Assembly (NCBI GenBank): GCA_050732775.1
Contig: JBOHRN010000058.1
Span: 1-50,758 of the forward strand
Origin: JBOHRN01 sp050732775
GTDB lineage: Bacteria; Gemmatimonadota; Gemmatimonadetes; Longimicrobiales; Longimicrobiaceae
DNA: 50,758 nucleotides
Reading direction: 5' to 3'
Shown: one piece after another, positions 1 through 7,085 of the stretch
Layout of the letters: every line of letters begins with the position of its first letter
Numbering within the stretch: position 1 is the first letter of the stretch
The notes under the pieces: model-generated
What the model was told of the DNA's origin: nothing
The model's input: the letters and a program-made list of their open reading frames with translations, nothing else
Databases searched by the model: none
Translations under genes and position numbers: made by a program

Positions 1-266
1 GTCAGGAAGCAGACGATCTCGCCCTCTGCCATGCGCACGCCGAGGTTGCGGGTCTTGCCGTGGCCGAACTTCTCGGGCGCGATGCGGCGTACGCGCAATC
101 CAGCCTGCTCGGCGACCTGGGCGGTCCCATCCGTCGATCCCGAGTCGATCACCAGCACGTCCAGCTGGTGGCGTATGCGCAGGTGTGCCAGGTGGCGACA
201 GAGGTGGACGAAGTCGCGACCGCCGTCCTTGGTCGGTATGACGATGGAGATGGGTGTGGACAGCAT
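1..266 (-). CDS. GT2 family glycosyltransferase, N-terminal part only
   Basis: Partial gene: the window contains only about the first 88 residues, the rest lies beyond position 1. The N-terminus has a short beta strand (SIVIPTKDGG), a helix, then VLVIDSGSTDGT, the nucleotide-sugar binding strand and DxxSxDGT motif of GT-A fold family 2 enzymes. A later GKTRNLGVRMAEGE segment also fits this family. It should transfer a sugar from a nucleotide donor at the cytoplasmic face; the acceptor cannot be told. The start ATG shares its A with the stop of the upstream glycosyltransferase (TGATG), so the two are probably translationally coupled. It is the last visible member of the pilin/glycosyltransferase gene string. 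Confidence 0.85.
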   Translation of the reverse strand, partial: MLSTPISIVIPTKDGGRDFVHLCRHLAHLRIRHQLDVLVIDSGSTDGTAQVAEQAGLRVRRIAPEKFGHGKTRNLGVRMAEGEIVCFL

Positions 267-1423
267 CACGTCCGCCTGAACTCGGAAGCCCGCAGCAAGC
301 TCAGAAAAAACGCCGCGAAGACGATCTCGGCGCCCAGCACCATGAGAGTGAGCGCGAGTAGGGCCGGGCGCACGGCGAAGAGGACACCCGCGCCCGCGCT
401 GAGCCAGCTCGCCAGGATGCCCGCGTTGACGGCGAGGCCCGCTCCGAAGAGGAGCCCGCCCAGGGCCACCCCCCGCTCCAGGGTGTAGTGCAGGTGGAAG
501 CGGAGCAGCCACGGTTCGTAAGTCCCGGCGCCCAGGATCAGGGCGTAGGTCTTGGCGAAAACCCCCAGGAGCACGAGTTGGAGCCCCAGGATGGCCAGCG
601 CGCTGCCCACGAACATGAAGTGGAAGTCGAGGTTGAAAGCGCCCAGGGGGATCGGTCCCGGGAGCAGCGCCAGCTCGAGCGCCAACCCGCCAGTAAGGAG
701 CGCCATACCTGGAAGCAGAAAGAGCCGCGCCGGGCTGAGCAGCAGCAGGTAGCGCGCTACCCGCCAGCCGTCACTCACGCTCCGGCGGGGGGTCAGGTCG
801 GCGCGCGGGCGGAAGCGTACCGGCACCTCCACCGTGCTGAGTCCGGCGCGGGCGGCCTCGACCAGCATTTCGCTCGCGAACTCCATCCCCGTGGAGCCCC
901 CGACTTTTAGCTCGGAGAAGGCCTCGCGGGTGATGGAGCGCATGCCACAGCGGACGTCCGAGACGTGAAAGCGGAGCAGGCGGCGCGCCAGCCGGGTTTG
1001 CAGCGGTTCCAGCAGGTGCCGGTGGCGCCGTCGCATGGCGCCCGGCTGGATTTCTCCGTTGCGGCGGGTGCCGAGTACCAGCTCGTTTCCGGCGCGCAGC
1101 GGCTCCACGAAGCGGTGCAAGACGGAAAGATCGTAGGTACCGTCGCCGTCGACCAGGACCAGGTACTCCCCGCGCGCCTGCTCGATCCCGCGCAGGCAGG
1201 CGGCGCCGTAGCCGTGAATCGGCTGGCGGACCACGACCGCCCCGGCGCGTTCGGCCGCCTCGGCCGAGCCGTCGCCGGAACTGTTCTCGCAGACGATCAC
1301 CTCGCCCGCGTAGCCGCACCGCTCGAGCGCGGCGCGGGCCTCCCTGACGCACTCCGAGATGGTGGCGGCCTCGTTGCGGCAGGGGATGATGATGGAGACG
1401 CCGGGCGAGTCGGAGTGGCTCAC
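266..1423 (-). CDS. GT2 glycosyltransferase with C-terminal membrane domain
   Basis: About 385 residues. The GT-A domain is at roughly 8-225: VSIIIPCRNE at the N-terminus, VIVCENSSGDGS as the donor-binding strand, and YLVLVDGDGTYD, which supplies the DxD-like metal ligand. Residues about 245-375 hold about four hydrophobic helices, so the enzyme is membrane anchored. This architecture is typical of polyprenyl-phosphate sugar transferases (dolichol-phosphate glucose/mannose synthase type), which load a lipid-carried sugar for use by GT-C enzymes. A GT-C enzyme lies two genes upstream. The GTG start overlaps the stop of the preceding GT2 by four bases (GTGA). The open frame continues upstream to about 1825, but that part has no family similarity and sits inside the neighbouring gene. 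Confidence 0.85.
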   Translation of the reverse strand: MSHSDSPGVSIIIPCRNEAATISECVREARAALERCGYAGEVIVCENSSGDGSAEAAERAGAVVVRQPIHGYGAACLRGIEQARGEYLVLVDGDGTYDLSVLHRFVEPLRAGNELVLGTRRNGEIQPGAMRRRHRHLLEPLQTRLARRLLRFHVSDVRCGMRSITREAFSELKVGGSTGMEFASEMLVEAARAGLSTVEVPVRFRPRADLTPRRSVSDGWRVARYLLLLSPARLFLLPGMALLTGGLALELALLPGPIPLGAFNLDFHFMFVGSALAILGLQLVLLGVFAKTYALILGAGTYEPWLLRFHLHYTLERGVALGGLLFGAGLAVNAGILASWLSAGAGVLFAVRPALLALTLMVLGAEIVFAAFFLSLLRASEFRRT

Positions 1424-2229
1424 GGGCGGGAGCGGGCCTCTCGGCTGGCGCCCGGGAGATAGCACCGCGCCGCCGGCTCTGGTGCGAGCGGCCGGGTGCC
1501 GCCGTGGTAGCGCGGAGCCGGGCGCGAGAAGAGGTTGGCGCTGAGAATGTGCCAGAGGGCGGCCAGTCCGTCCCGCCAGTCGATCTTTTTGCCTTCTTCG
1601 TAGGTGCGGCCGCTGTAGCTGATAGGCATCTCGTAGACGCGGGCGCCCGCCTGGGCCAGCCGGGCCGTGAGTTCGGGCTCGATGCCGAAGCGACGCGCCC
1701 GTAGCGGTAGCTGCTTCATCAGGTCGGCCCGCGCCATCTTGTAGCACGTCTCCATGTCGCTCAGGTTGATGTTGGTGAGCATGTTGGAGAGTAGGGTGAT
1801 GACGCCGTTGCCCACCCGGTGCCAAAAGTATAGCACCCGCTGCGGACCGCCGGCGAAGCGGTTGCCGAAGACGGCGTCGGCGCGGCCGTCCAGGATCGGC
1901 TCCATGAGCCGGGGTAGCTCGTGGGGGTCGTACTCCAGGTCGGCGTCCTGGATCACGATGATGTCGCCGGTGGCGTGCCGGATTCCGGCCCGCACCGAAG
2001 ACCCCTTGCCCCGATTTCTACTCTGCACGATGAGCAGGTCTATCATGCCGCTGGTCTGTAGCTCGGTGAGAATCTGCCGGGTGCCGTCGCGGGAGCCGTC
2101 GTCCACGCAGATGAGCTCCAGCTCGATGGGCACCGAGCGCACCCGCTCGACCGCGCGGGCCACGGTGGCGGCTTCATTGTAGACCGGCATGACGATCGAG
2201 AGTGTCGCCCCCTTGCCGCGCTCATCCAT
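1420..2229 (-). CDS. GT2 glycosyltransferase, polyprenyl-phosphate hexose synthase-like
   Basis: 269 residues, soluble. It begins with LSIVMPVYNEAATVARAVER, then ICVDDGSRDGT (donor binding) and IIVIQDADLEYDP (DxD metal ligand). It continues with the NRGKGSSVRAGIRHATGD helix typical of the DPM1/GtrB-like branch of GT2, so transfer of a hexose from a nucleotide sugar to polyprenyl phosphate is the best guess. The C-terminal 40 residues are Arg/Pro/Ala rich and probably disordered. The start is preceded by GGAGGGCTCC on the minus strand, a plausible ribosome binding site. It lies 29 bases downstream of the GT-C gene and overlaps the next GT2 by four bases. Confidence 0.86.
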   Translation of the reverse strand: MDERGKGATLSIVMPVYNEAATVARAVERVRSVPIELELICVDDGSRDGTRQILTELQTSGMIDLLIVQSRNRGKGSSVRAGIRHATGDIIVIQDADLEYDPHELPRLMEPILDGRADAVFGNRFAGGPQRVLYFWHRVGNGVITLLSNMLTNINLSDMETCYKMARADLMKQLPLRARRFGIEPELTARLAQAGARVYEMPISYSGRTYEEGKKIDWRDGLAALWHILSANLFSRPAPRYHGGTRPLAPEPAARCYLPGASREARSRP

Positions 2230-2242
2230 TGGAGCCCTCCTT

Positions 2243-2268
2243 TTTTAGTTCCACGGTTTTAGTTCCAC
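2243..2268. repeat. 14-bp tandem duplication over the GT-C gene stop codon
   Basis: The unit ttttagttccacgg occurs at 2243-2256 and again as ttttagttccacag at 2257-2270 (12 of the first 12 bases identical). Each copy carries a TAA on the minus strand, so the stop of the upstream glycosyltransferase is duplicated. It looks like a recent slippage event; no function is evident. Confidence 0.6.
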
Positions 2269-4010
2269 AGCTCGCACCCCTCCTGGGCGCCCGCCCGGAT
2301 CACCGGCAGCCGCATGGGGGGCTGGGCCGGGCGGGCGGCGACAGTGCGCAGGTCGTAAAGGTAAAGGGAGGCGCCCGCCGCCACCCGGCTCTCCAAACGG
2401 GTCCCTAGCCGGTCCAGGTAGCCGAGCATGAACCCCTTCTCGTCGAACCAACGGGCTCCGCGCCCTCCCCCGAACAGCACCCACACCCTGGGCTGCCCCC
2501 GCAACGGGCTCAGGGCGGCAAGGTAGCGCCCCGGCTCCAGCCGCGCGCACGGCCCCGTCAGCAGCCGGCCCCCGGCCTCGGCCAGCCCGTGGCGGGGCTC
2601 GTGGTACCGAAAGGCGTGGCGCACGTCGTAGTGGACGTAGAAGACGTCTCCGGGCCGCAGGTTAGCGCGCGCGTGGGCCAGCAGCGGCTCGATCTCGGTG
2701 CGCGGAAAGGGCACGGCGATCAAGCCCCACGCCAAGGAGGGAAGGATCAGCAGCGCTATCACCGCCAGGGGTAGTCCGCGCGCCCAGCCGCCCAGCCGCC
2801 TCCAGAGCTGCAGGGCGCCCTCTGCCATGATGAGGAAGAAAGCCGGGACCAGAAACAGTATCACCCGGCCGCCCGAGATCCAGCCCCCGCCAAAGGGGTA
2901 GAGTTCGAGCCCCGACGCCAGCAGCGTGAGCAGGATAGGCGCGGCCAAGAGCCAGAAGGGGAGCTTTCTCCGCGACGCCATCCAGAGGCCGCCCGCCGTG
3001 AACGCCGTCATGCCCGCGGCCGCCTGGTAGAAGCCGGAGCCGCTCTGCCCGTCGCTGAGGACCCCCAGGGGGTCGCGGAAGAGCTGCAAAAAGGTGTCGG
3101 GAAACCACGCCAGGTCGGCCAGCGATACCGGCGGCAGCGGCATGAAGCCGCTCTGCCAGAAAGTCCGCGTGTAACCCCCGTCGGCGGCTAGAAAGAAGAG
3201 GTACGGGGCTCCCAAGGAGAGCCCCCACCCCGCCAGCACCGCGACCAGCGCGAGCGCCCCGCTCTGGTCGCCACCCGCCGAGCGCCAGCGGGCCAGCCCG
3301 AGAGCCAGGGTGGCGCCCACGGCCACCAGTACCGAAGTCATGGAAAAGAGGGCGGCGGCGATGCCGAGCGCCCACCAGAGCAAGGCCCGGAGCGGCGTCA
3401 CGCCCCGGCGCGAGAGCTCCAGGGCCAGCCAGGTGAGCCCCAGGGCAAGGGCCACGTCGAGGGAGTACTGCTTGACCTCGGAGCTGTAGTAGATCAGAAA
3501 GGGCGAGAGCGCGAAGAGGATCAGGGCGATGGGCACGGCTGGGGGCGACAGCAACCGCCTGGCCACGGCCAGGAAGAGGAAGAGAGAGCCCACCCCGGCC
3601 AGTAGGGGCACCAGGCGCAGGGCGTACTGGTGGTTTCCCAGCAGGGCGACGGACAGCTTTTCCAGCAGCAGAAAGCCGGGCGGCACGGCGCTCCAGTTCG
3701 CGGGGCTCAGCAGCCCGGCGAAAGACGGCTCGACGATCTTGGGGACCATCAACGCCTCGTCGAGCCAGAGGGAGCGGCCGGCCGCGTACTGTAGGAGCCG
3801 CAGCCCCATCCCCAGGGCGAGCGCGGCGGCGATCAGCGCGCGGACGGACGAACCCCTGGTCGCGCCGCCACCCAGCGAGGCGGGCGGGGCGGGGTCGGCA
3901 CGCTCTCGCTCCTGGCGCCCCGCGGGCCGCCGAAGGGGGGGGAGCTCCGTGAGACGGGCTCCTATTCCGGTAGAGTACGATGCCGCGCCCGCTGGCATAG
4001 GCGCCCTCAC
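2259..4010 (-). CDS. GT-C membrane glycosyltransferase (PMT/ArnT-like, GT39-type)
   Basis: 583 residues from the GTG that overlaps the pilin stop (GTGA). About residues 1-54 are Pro/Arg-rich and low complexity; the first membrane helix starts near residue 55. Downstream there are about ten hydrophobic helices and a C-terminal soluble domain of about 160 residues. The first loop contains RSLWLDEALMVPKIV, the acidic Asp-Glu motif found in the first large extracytoplasmic loop of PMT/ArnT-type GT-C enzymes that use polyprenyl-phosphate sugars. SSEVKQYSLD matches the next conserved loop. Two GT2 genes that could make the lipid-linked donor follow directly. Translational coupling to a pilin makes pilin or surface glycan modification a reasonable guess, but the acceptor is unknown. 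A later start is possible because the N-terminal tail has no family support. Confidence 0.8.
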   Translation of the reverse strand: MRAPMPAGAASYSTGIGARLTELPPLRRPAGRQERERADPAPPASLGGGATRGSSVRALIAAALALGMGLRLLQYAAGRSLWLDEALMVPKIVEPSFAGLLSPANWSAVPPGFLLLEKLSVALLGNHQYALRLVPLLAGVGSLFLFLAVARRLLSPPAVPIALILFALSPFLIYYSSEVKQYSLDVALALGLTWLALELSRRGVTPLRALLWWALGIAAALFSMTSVLVAVGATLALGLARWRSAGGDQSGALALVAVLAGWGLSLGAPYLFFLAADGGYTRTFWQSGFMPLPPVSLADLAWFPDTFLQLFRDPLGVLSDGQSGSGFYQAAAGMTAFTAGGLWMASRRKLPFWLLAAPILLTLLASGLELYPFGGGWISGGRVILFLVPAFFLIMAEGALQLWRRLGGWARGLPLAVIALLILPSLAWGLIAVPFPRTEIEPLLAHARANLRPGDVFYVHYDVRHAFRYHEPRHGLAEAGGRLLTGPCARLEPGRYLAALSPLRGQPRVWVLFGGGRGARWFDEKGFMLGYLDRLGTRLESRVAAGASLYLYDLRTVAARPAQPPMRLPVIRAGAQEGCELWN

Positions 4011-4396
4011 ACCGGTTCGTTACAGCCGCTGCCCCGGTGGAGCTGGCCGGTCTCGTCGACAGCGCGGCTCTCGACGTCGTCGTGGTCGGCGGTGAGCACG
4101 GCGCAGAAGTCGGCCCCTCCGCCCACGGAGGCGGTCTCATCGATGGTGAAATACTTTGGCGACACCGATTCCCAGCCCACCCCGGCCAGCTCGCCGATGG
4201 TGGGGGCGTACGCGCCCTCTTGCACCCGGTAAGTCTGCTGCAGAGTGTAGATCTGCTTGAGGATGGGGTCGGCCTCGACCTGTTTCGACTCCTTGGCCAT
4301 GGTGGTGAAGCGCGGGATGGCGATGGCGGCCAAGATACCGATGATGACCACCACTATCATCAGCTCGATGAGTGTAAAGCCGCGGCTGCTGTTCAT
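4007..4396 (-). CDS. pilA: Type IV pilin, second copy
   Basis: 129 residues. The short leader MNSSRG is followed by FTLIELMIVVVIIGILAAIA, the prepilin peptidase (PilD) site and class III hydrophobic helix with Glu5 of the mature protein. The segment EADPILKQIYTLQQTYRVQEG is almost shared with the upstream pilin. Two cysteines (in DFCAVL and GSGCNEPV) bracket the C-terminal region, as expected for the disulfide-bonded D-region. RBS GGGAG lies six bases before the ATG. It is shorter than the upstream pilin (129 versus 147 residues), and its stop overlaps the GT-C gene start. It may be a second major pilin or an accessory subunit. A terminator-like hairpin separates it from the first pilin, so it probably has its own expression control. 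Confidence 0.92.
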   Translation of the reverse strand: MNSSRGFTLIELMIVVVIIGILAAIAIPRFTTMAKESKQVEADPILKQIYTLQQTYRVQEGAYAPTIGELAGVGWESVSPKYFTIDETASVGGGADFCAVLTADHDDVESRAVDETGQLHRGSGCNEPV

Positions 4397-4434
4397 CGTT
4401 GTCTCCCGCGGGAAAGGTGTAGGTTGGAGCTGCC

Positions 4435-4450
4435 GGCAAAACGGGAGCCG
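4435..4450 (-). promoter_or_regulatory. Possible sigma-54 promoter for second pilin
   Basis: The minus strand reads CGGCTCCCGTTTTGCC. It has GG and GC separated by exactly ten bases and a full TTGC at -12; the -24 half matches 4 of 6 bases of TGGCAC. A start near 4424 would give a leader of about 28 bases containing the GGGAG ribosome site. The element overlaps the 3' arm and T-run of the terminator hairpin, so chance similarity is possible. Confidence 0.4.
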
Positions 4451-4470
4451 GAGCCACGCTCCGACTCCCG
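4438..4470 (-). terminator. Rho-independent-like terminator between the two pilins
   Basis: On the minus strand the arm CGGGAGTCGGAG pairs with CTCCGGCTCCCG (one mismatch) around a five-base loop, followed by TTTT. It should limit read-through from the first pilin gene into the second pilin and the glycosyltransferases. That would allow much more major pilin than downstream products. Confidence 0.7.
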
Positions 4471-4502
4471 TAGATGGCTCAACGAGAGCCAGCTCGCCTA
4501 TT

Positions 4503-4946
4503 TTACGAACAAGCCACAGTTACGTCATCCGTTCCCTCGATCAAAGTACCGGTCTCGTCGATGCTCATGGCCACCAGGTCCTCGTCCGTAGCGGTCATGT
4601 CGGCGCAGAACTCATCGCTGCCCGCGGCACCGAGAGTAATGGTGGGAACAGCGAAGTACTCCGGCGTGATGGTTTCCCAACCCACGTCGGCCAGACCGTC
4701 GTTACAGTCTCCAGTCGTGGCAGTGGCCGGATCGCCGAGAATATCCGAATAATTCCCGCACTGCACGCGGTAAGTCTGCTGCAGGGTGTAGACCTGCTTG
4801 AGGATCGGGTCGGCCTCGGCCTGCTTGGCGCGGGCGCCCACGTCGGTGAAGCGCGGGATGGCTATCGCCGCCAGGATGCCGATGATCACCACCACGATCA
4901 TCAGCTCGATGAGGGTAAAGCCCCTCGTGTCGCGCAGGTTCATCAT
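4503..4946 (-). CDS. pilA: Type IV major pilin
   Basis: 147 residues from the ATG at 4946, chosen because GGAG lies nine bases upstream (a second ATG follows at once). The open frame extends upstream to 5000 without support. The leader MMNLRDTRG precedes FTLIELMIVVVIIGILAAIA (PilD cleavage after Gly, Glu5 in the mature subunit). Four cysteines follow, in RVQCGN, GDCND, EFCAD and VACS, which could form two disulfides. The C-terminal half is acidic and Thr/Asp rich. The subunit would be processed by PilD and polymerised by the PilMNOPQ machine encoded at 26.4-30.9 kb. A sigma-54 promoter lies about 85 bases upstream, consistent with control by the PilR-like activator at 21.4 kb. Confidence 0.94.
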   Translation of the reverse strand: MMNLRDTRGFTLIELMIVVVIIGILAAIAIPRFTDVGARAKQAEADPILKQVYTLQQTYRVQCGNYSDILGDPATATTGDCNDGLADVGWETITPEYFAVPTITLGAAGSDEFCADMTATDEDLVAMSIDETGTLIEGTDDVTVACS

Positions 4947-5263
4947 CTTGTCTTTCTCCAGGTTGAGTTGAGTGAACCGTTCGTGCCTCCCTCGAGACAC
5001 CGGGGTCTTGCTCCCCGAGCGGTGCAGGGGGCAATCCGGGTGCCGTACTGGCCAGATTTACCTAATCACCAGCGCCGTAACACTTTGCGCCAGAGGGCGG
5101 CGCCCCCGCCCCGCCCGCCGCTAGCCGCACTCCGCACGATCTCTCGCACTTTGCAACGCCCCAGCCCGCCAGCCACCCTAGACCGGGCCCCCTGGGGGCC
5201 GGCTCTCTTGCCCAGAGTGGCGGGTTATTCTATGATCCATGGCTCTGTGAACAGCCTAGTGAG
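4947..5263. other. Divergent intergenic region between pilA and the FNR gene
   Basis: 317 bases without a gene. It holds the sigma-54 element of pilA at 5030-5045 and two exact copies of cactttgc at 5081-5088 and 5147-5154, 66 bases apart (candidate activator sites). It also holds a TATTCT -10-like sequence at 5226-5231 before the plus-strand reductase gene, without a good -35. A C-rich stretch lies at 5101-5125. No small ORF with a ribosome site was seen. Confidence 0.6.
5030..5045 (-). promoter_or_regulatory. Sigma-54 (-24/-12) promoter of pilA
   Basis: The minus strand reads CGGCACCCGGATTGCC. It matches TGGCAC in 5 of 6 bases and TTGC fully, with GG and GC exactly ten bases apart as sigma-54 requires. 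Transcription would start near 5019, giving a leader of about 73 bases before the ATG at 4946. Known biology: pilA in Pseudomonas and Geobacter is transcribed by sigma-54 RNA polymerase with PilR. Confidence 0.72.
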
Positions 5264-6292
5264 ATGAACAAGCGGGAGAGTAACCTCACCGACGTGACGG
5301 TCATAGGCGGCGGCCCCACCGGGCTCTTCGCCGCCTTTTACGCGGGACTCAGGGGGGCCTCGTGCCGGCTGGTGGACGCCTTGCCCGAACTGGGCGGCCA
5401 ACTGATGGCGCTGTACCCCGAGAAGTACGTCTACGACGTGGGCGGCTACCCCAAGATCCTGGCCAAGGAGCTGGCCAAGGCGATGATCGAGCAGGGCACG
5501 CAGTTCGACCCCGAAGTGGTCCTCGGGGCCGAGGTCGAGAGCTTGGTGCGCGAAAACGGCTGCCTGCGTCTGGTCACGGGGCGGGGCGAGTTCCTTTCCA
5601 AGACGGTGGTCATCACCGGCGGCAAGGGGGCCCTCAACCCGCAACTCCTGGACTGTCCGGGGTGGCACGAGCACTACCACGAGAGCGGCGGGGTGCGCAC
5701 GCACGTGAAGCGGCCCGAGGACTTCCGCGCCCGGCGGGTGCTCATCGTGGGCGGGGGAGATTCGGCGGTGGATTGGGTACTGGCCCTGCGGGGTATAGCC
5801 AGCGAGGTCACGCTGGTCCACCGGCGACACGCCTTCCGGGCCCACCGGGCGACGGTGGACGAGATGGAGCGCGCCGCCGGGGAGGGAGAGGTCACCGTGC
5901 TCACCCCCTTCGAGGTGCGCGAGATCCACGGCGAGGGCGGGTTCGTGAACCGGGCAACCGTCTTCGACAACGGTAGCGGCGAGGAGCGCGAAGTCGCGGT
6001 CGACGTGGTCATCGCCCTGCTCGGCTTCAAGCCCGACCTGGGCACCATCGGGGAGTGGGGACTGGAGCTGGAGCGCAACTCGATCAAGGTGTCGCCGCTG
6101 ATGGAAACCAACCTCGAGGGCGTATACGCGGCCGGCGATATCACCCATTACCCCGGTAAGCTGGAGCTCATCGCCACCGGCTACGGAGAGGCCGCCATAG
6201 CCGTCAACAACGCGGTCCACTTCATCGACCCCAAGGCGCGCGTGAACCCCGGGCACTCCACCCATCTCAAGGTGTTCAAGCAGGACGGGTAG
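5264..6292 (+). CDS. Ferredoxin/flavodoxin-NADP+ reductase, thioredoxin-reductase-like type
   Basis: 342 residues. VIGGGPTG at 13-20 is the FAD Rossmann motif, RVLIVGGGDSAVDW near 160-175 the NADPH motif, and GVYAAGDIT near 290 the second FAD motif. There is no CxxC between the FAD and NADPH domains, so this is not a thioredoxin reductase. It fits the YumC-type ferredoxin-NADP+ reductase family: it moves electrons between NADPH and ferredoxin or flavodoxin in the cytosol. Supporting segments are GGQLMALYPEKYVYDVGGYP and the C-terminal THLKVFKQ. Length is normal for the family. It stands divergent from pilA. The start is supported by the conserved DVTVIGGGPTG just inside, though the Shine-Dalgarno is weak. 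Confidence 0.9.
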   Translation: MNKRESNLTDVTVIGGGPTGLFAAFYAGLRGASCRLVDALPELGGQLMALYPEKYVYDVGGYPKILAKELAKAMIEQGTQFDPEVVLGAEVESLVRENGCLRLVTGRGEFLSKTVVITGGKGALNPQLLDCPGWHEHYHESGGVRTHVKRPEDFRARRVLIVGGGDSAVDWVLALRGIASEVTLVHRRHAFRAHRATVDEMERAAGEGEVTVLTPFEVREIHGEGGFVNRATVFDNGSGEEREVAVDVVIALLGFKPDLGTIGEWGLELERNSIKVSPLMETNLEGVYAAGDITHYPGKLELIATGYGEAAIAVNNAVHFIDPKARVNPGHSTHLKVFKQDG

Positions 6293-6356
6293 CGGGGCGA
6301 CGCGGGCCTTTTGCTAGTAGAGACAAGCGACTTTTCTCAATCCGTTTCTCTTCTCC

Positions 6357-7085
6357 GTGAATCTCGAGGATAAATCGGCACTGGTGACCGGCGCGGCGGT
6401 GCGCGTGGGGCGCGCGCTGGCACTGGGGCTGGCGGGGGAGGGGATGAAAGTGGTGGTCCACTACGGCTCGTCCGGGCGCGAGGCGGAGGGCGTGGTCGCC
6501 GAGATCGTGGAAAGGGGGGGGCGGGCGGTGGCTATCCAGGCCGACCTCTCGGTGCACGCCGAGGTACTGCGGCTGGCCTCCGAAGCCGGGGCCGCCTTCG
6601 GAGGCCTTGACCTGCTGGTAAACAGCGCCGCGCTCTTTCCCGTAGAGGGGCTGGCCCAGGTGGACGAAGCCGTGTGGGACGCCACCCAGGCGGTCAACCT
6701 CAAGGCGCCGTTCTTCCTTACCCAACAGATCGGGCGGACGATGAAGGAGCGGGGAGGCGGGGCGATCATCAATATCGGAGACTTGTCGGGGTTGCAGCCG
6801 TGGAGTAGCCACGCGGCCGACGCGGTGTCCAAGGCCGGGTTGCTGCACCTGACCCGGGTGGCGGCCCGCGCCCTGGCGCCCGAGGTGCGGGTAAACGCGG
6901 TGGTGCCCGGCACCGTGCTTCCGCCGGCGGGCACTCCGGACCGGGCGGTGAGGCGCCTGGCCAAAAGGGCGGCGCTGCAGCGAGTCGGTACTCCCGAAGA
7001 CGTGGTGGCGGCGGTCCTCTACCTGGCCCGGGCCGGCTTCGTTACCGGCCAGCTCCTGTGCGTAGACGGGGGGCGCTGGCTGTGA
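6357..7085 (+). CDS. SDR family protein lacking the catalytic tyrosine
   Basis: 242 residues from GTG. TGAAVRVG (11-18) is the TGxxxGxG cofactor motif, and NSAA (89-92) and N114 fit classical SDRs. S144 and K159 are present, but the position four before the lysine is Asp155 (HAADAVSK) instead of the catalytic Tyr of the YxxxK motif. The C-terminal VDGGRWL is normal. The overall pattern is close to the pteridine-reductase-like (FolM) branch; with Tyr lost, the normal hydride-transfer chemistry is doubtful. There is no clear Shine-Dalgarno; the leader is CT rich. Its stop overlaps the start of the penicillin-binding protein gene (GTGA). Confidence 0.82.
   Translation: MNLEDKSALVTGAAVRVGRALALGLAGEGMKVVVHYGSSGREAEGVVAEIVERGGRAVAIQADLSVHAEVLRLASEAGAAFGGLDLLVNSAALFPVEGLAQVDEAVWDATQAVNLKAPFFLTQQIGRTMKERGGGAIINIGDLSGLQPWSSHAADAVSKAGLLHLTRVAARALAPEVRVNAVVPGTVLPPAGTPDRAVRRLAKRAALQRVGTPEDVVAAVLYLARAGFVTGQLLCVDGGRWL

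Noticed and set aside
2662..4140. 492-codon minus-strand frame over the GT-C gene
   Set aside because: Out of frame with the membrane helices; Arg/Pro/Gly-rich product typical of a shadow frame.
5225..6265. 346-codon open frame on the minus strand opposite the ferredoxin-NADP reductase
   Set aside because: Mirror of a strongly conserved gene; no ribosome site and no family features.
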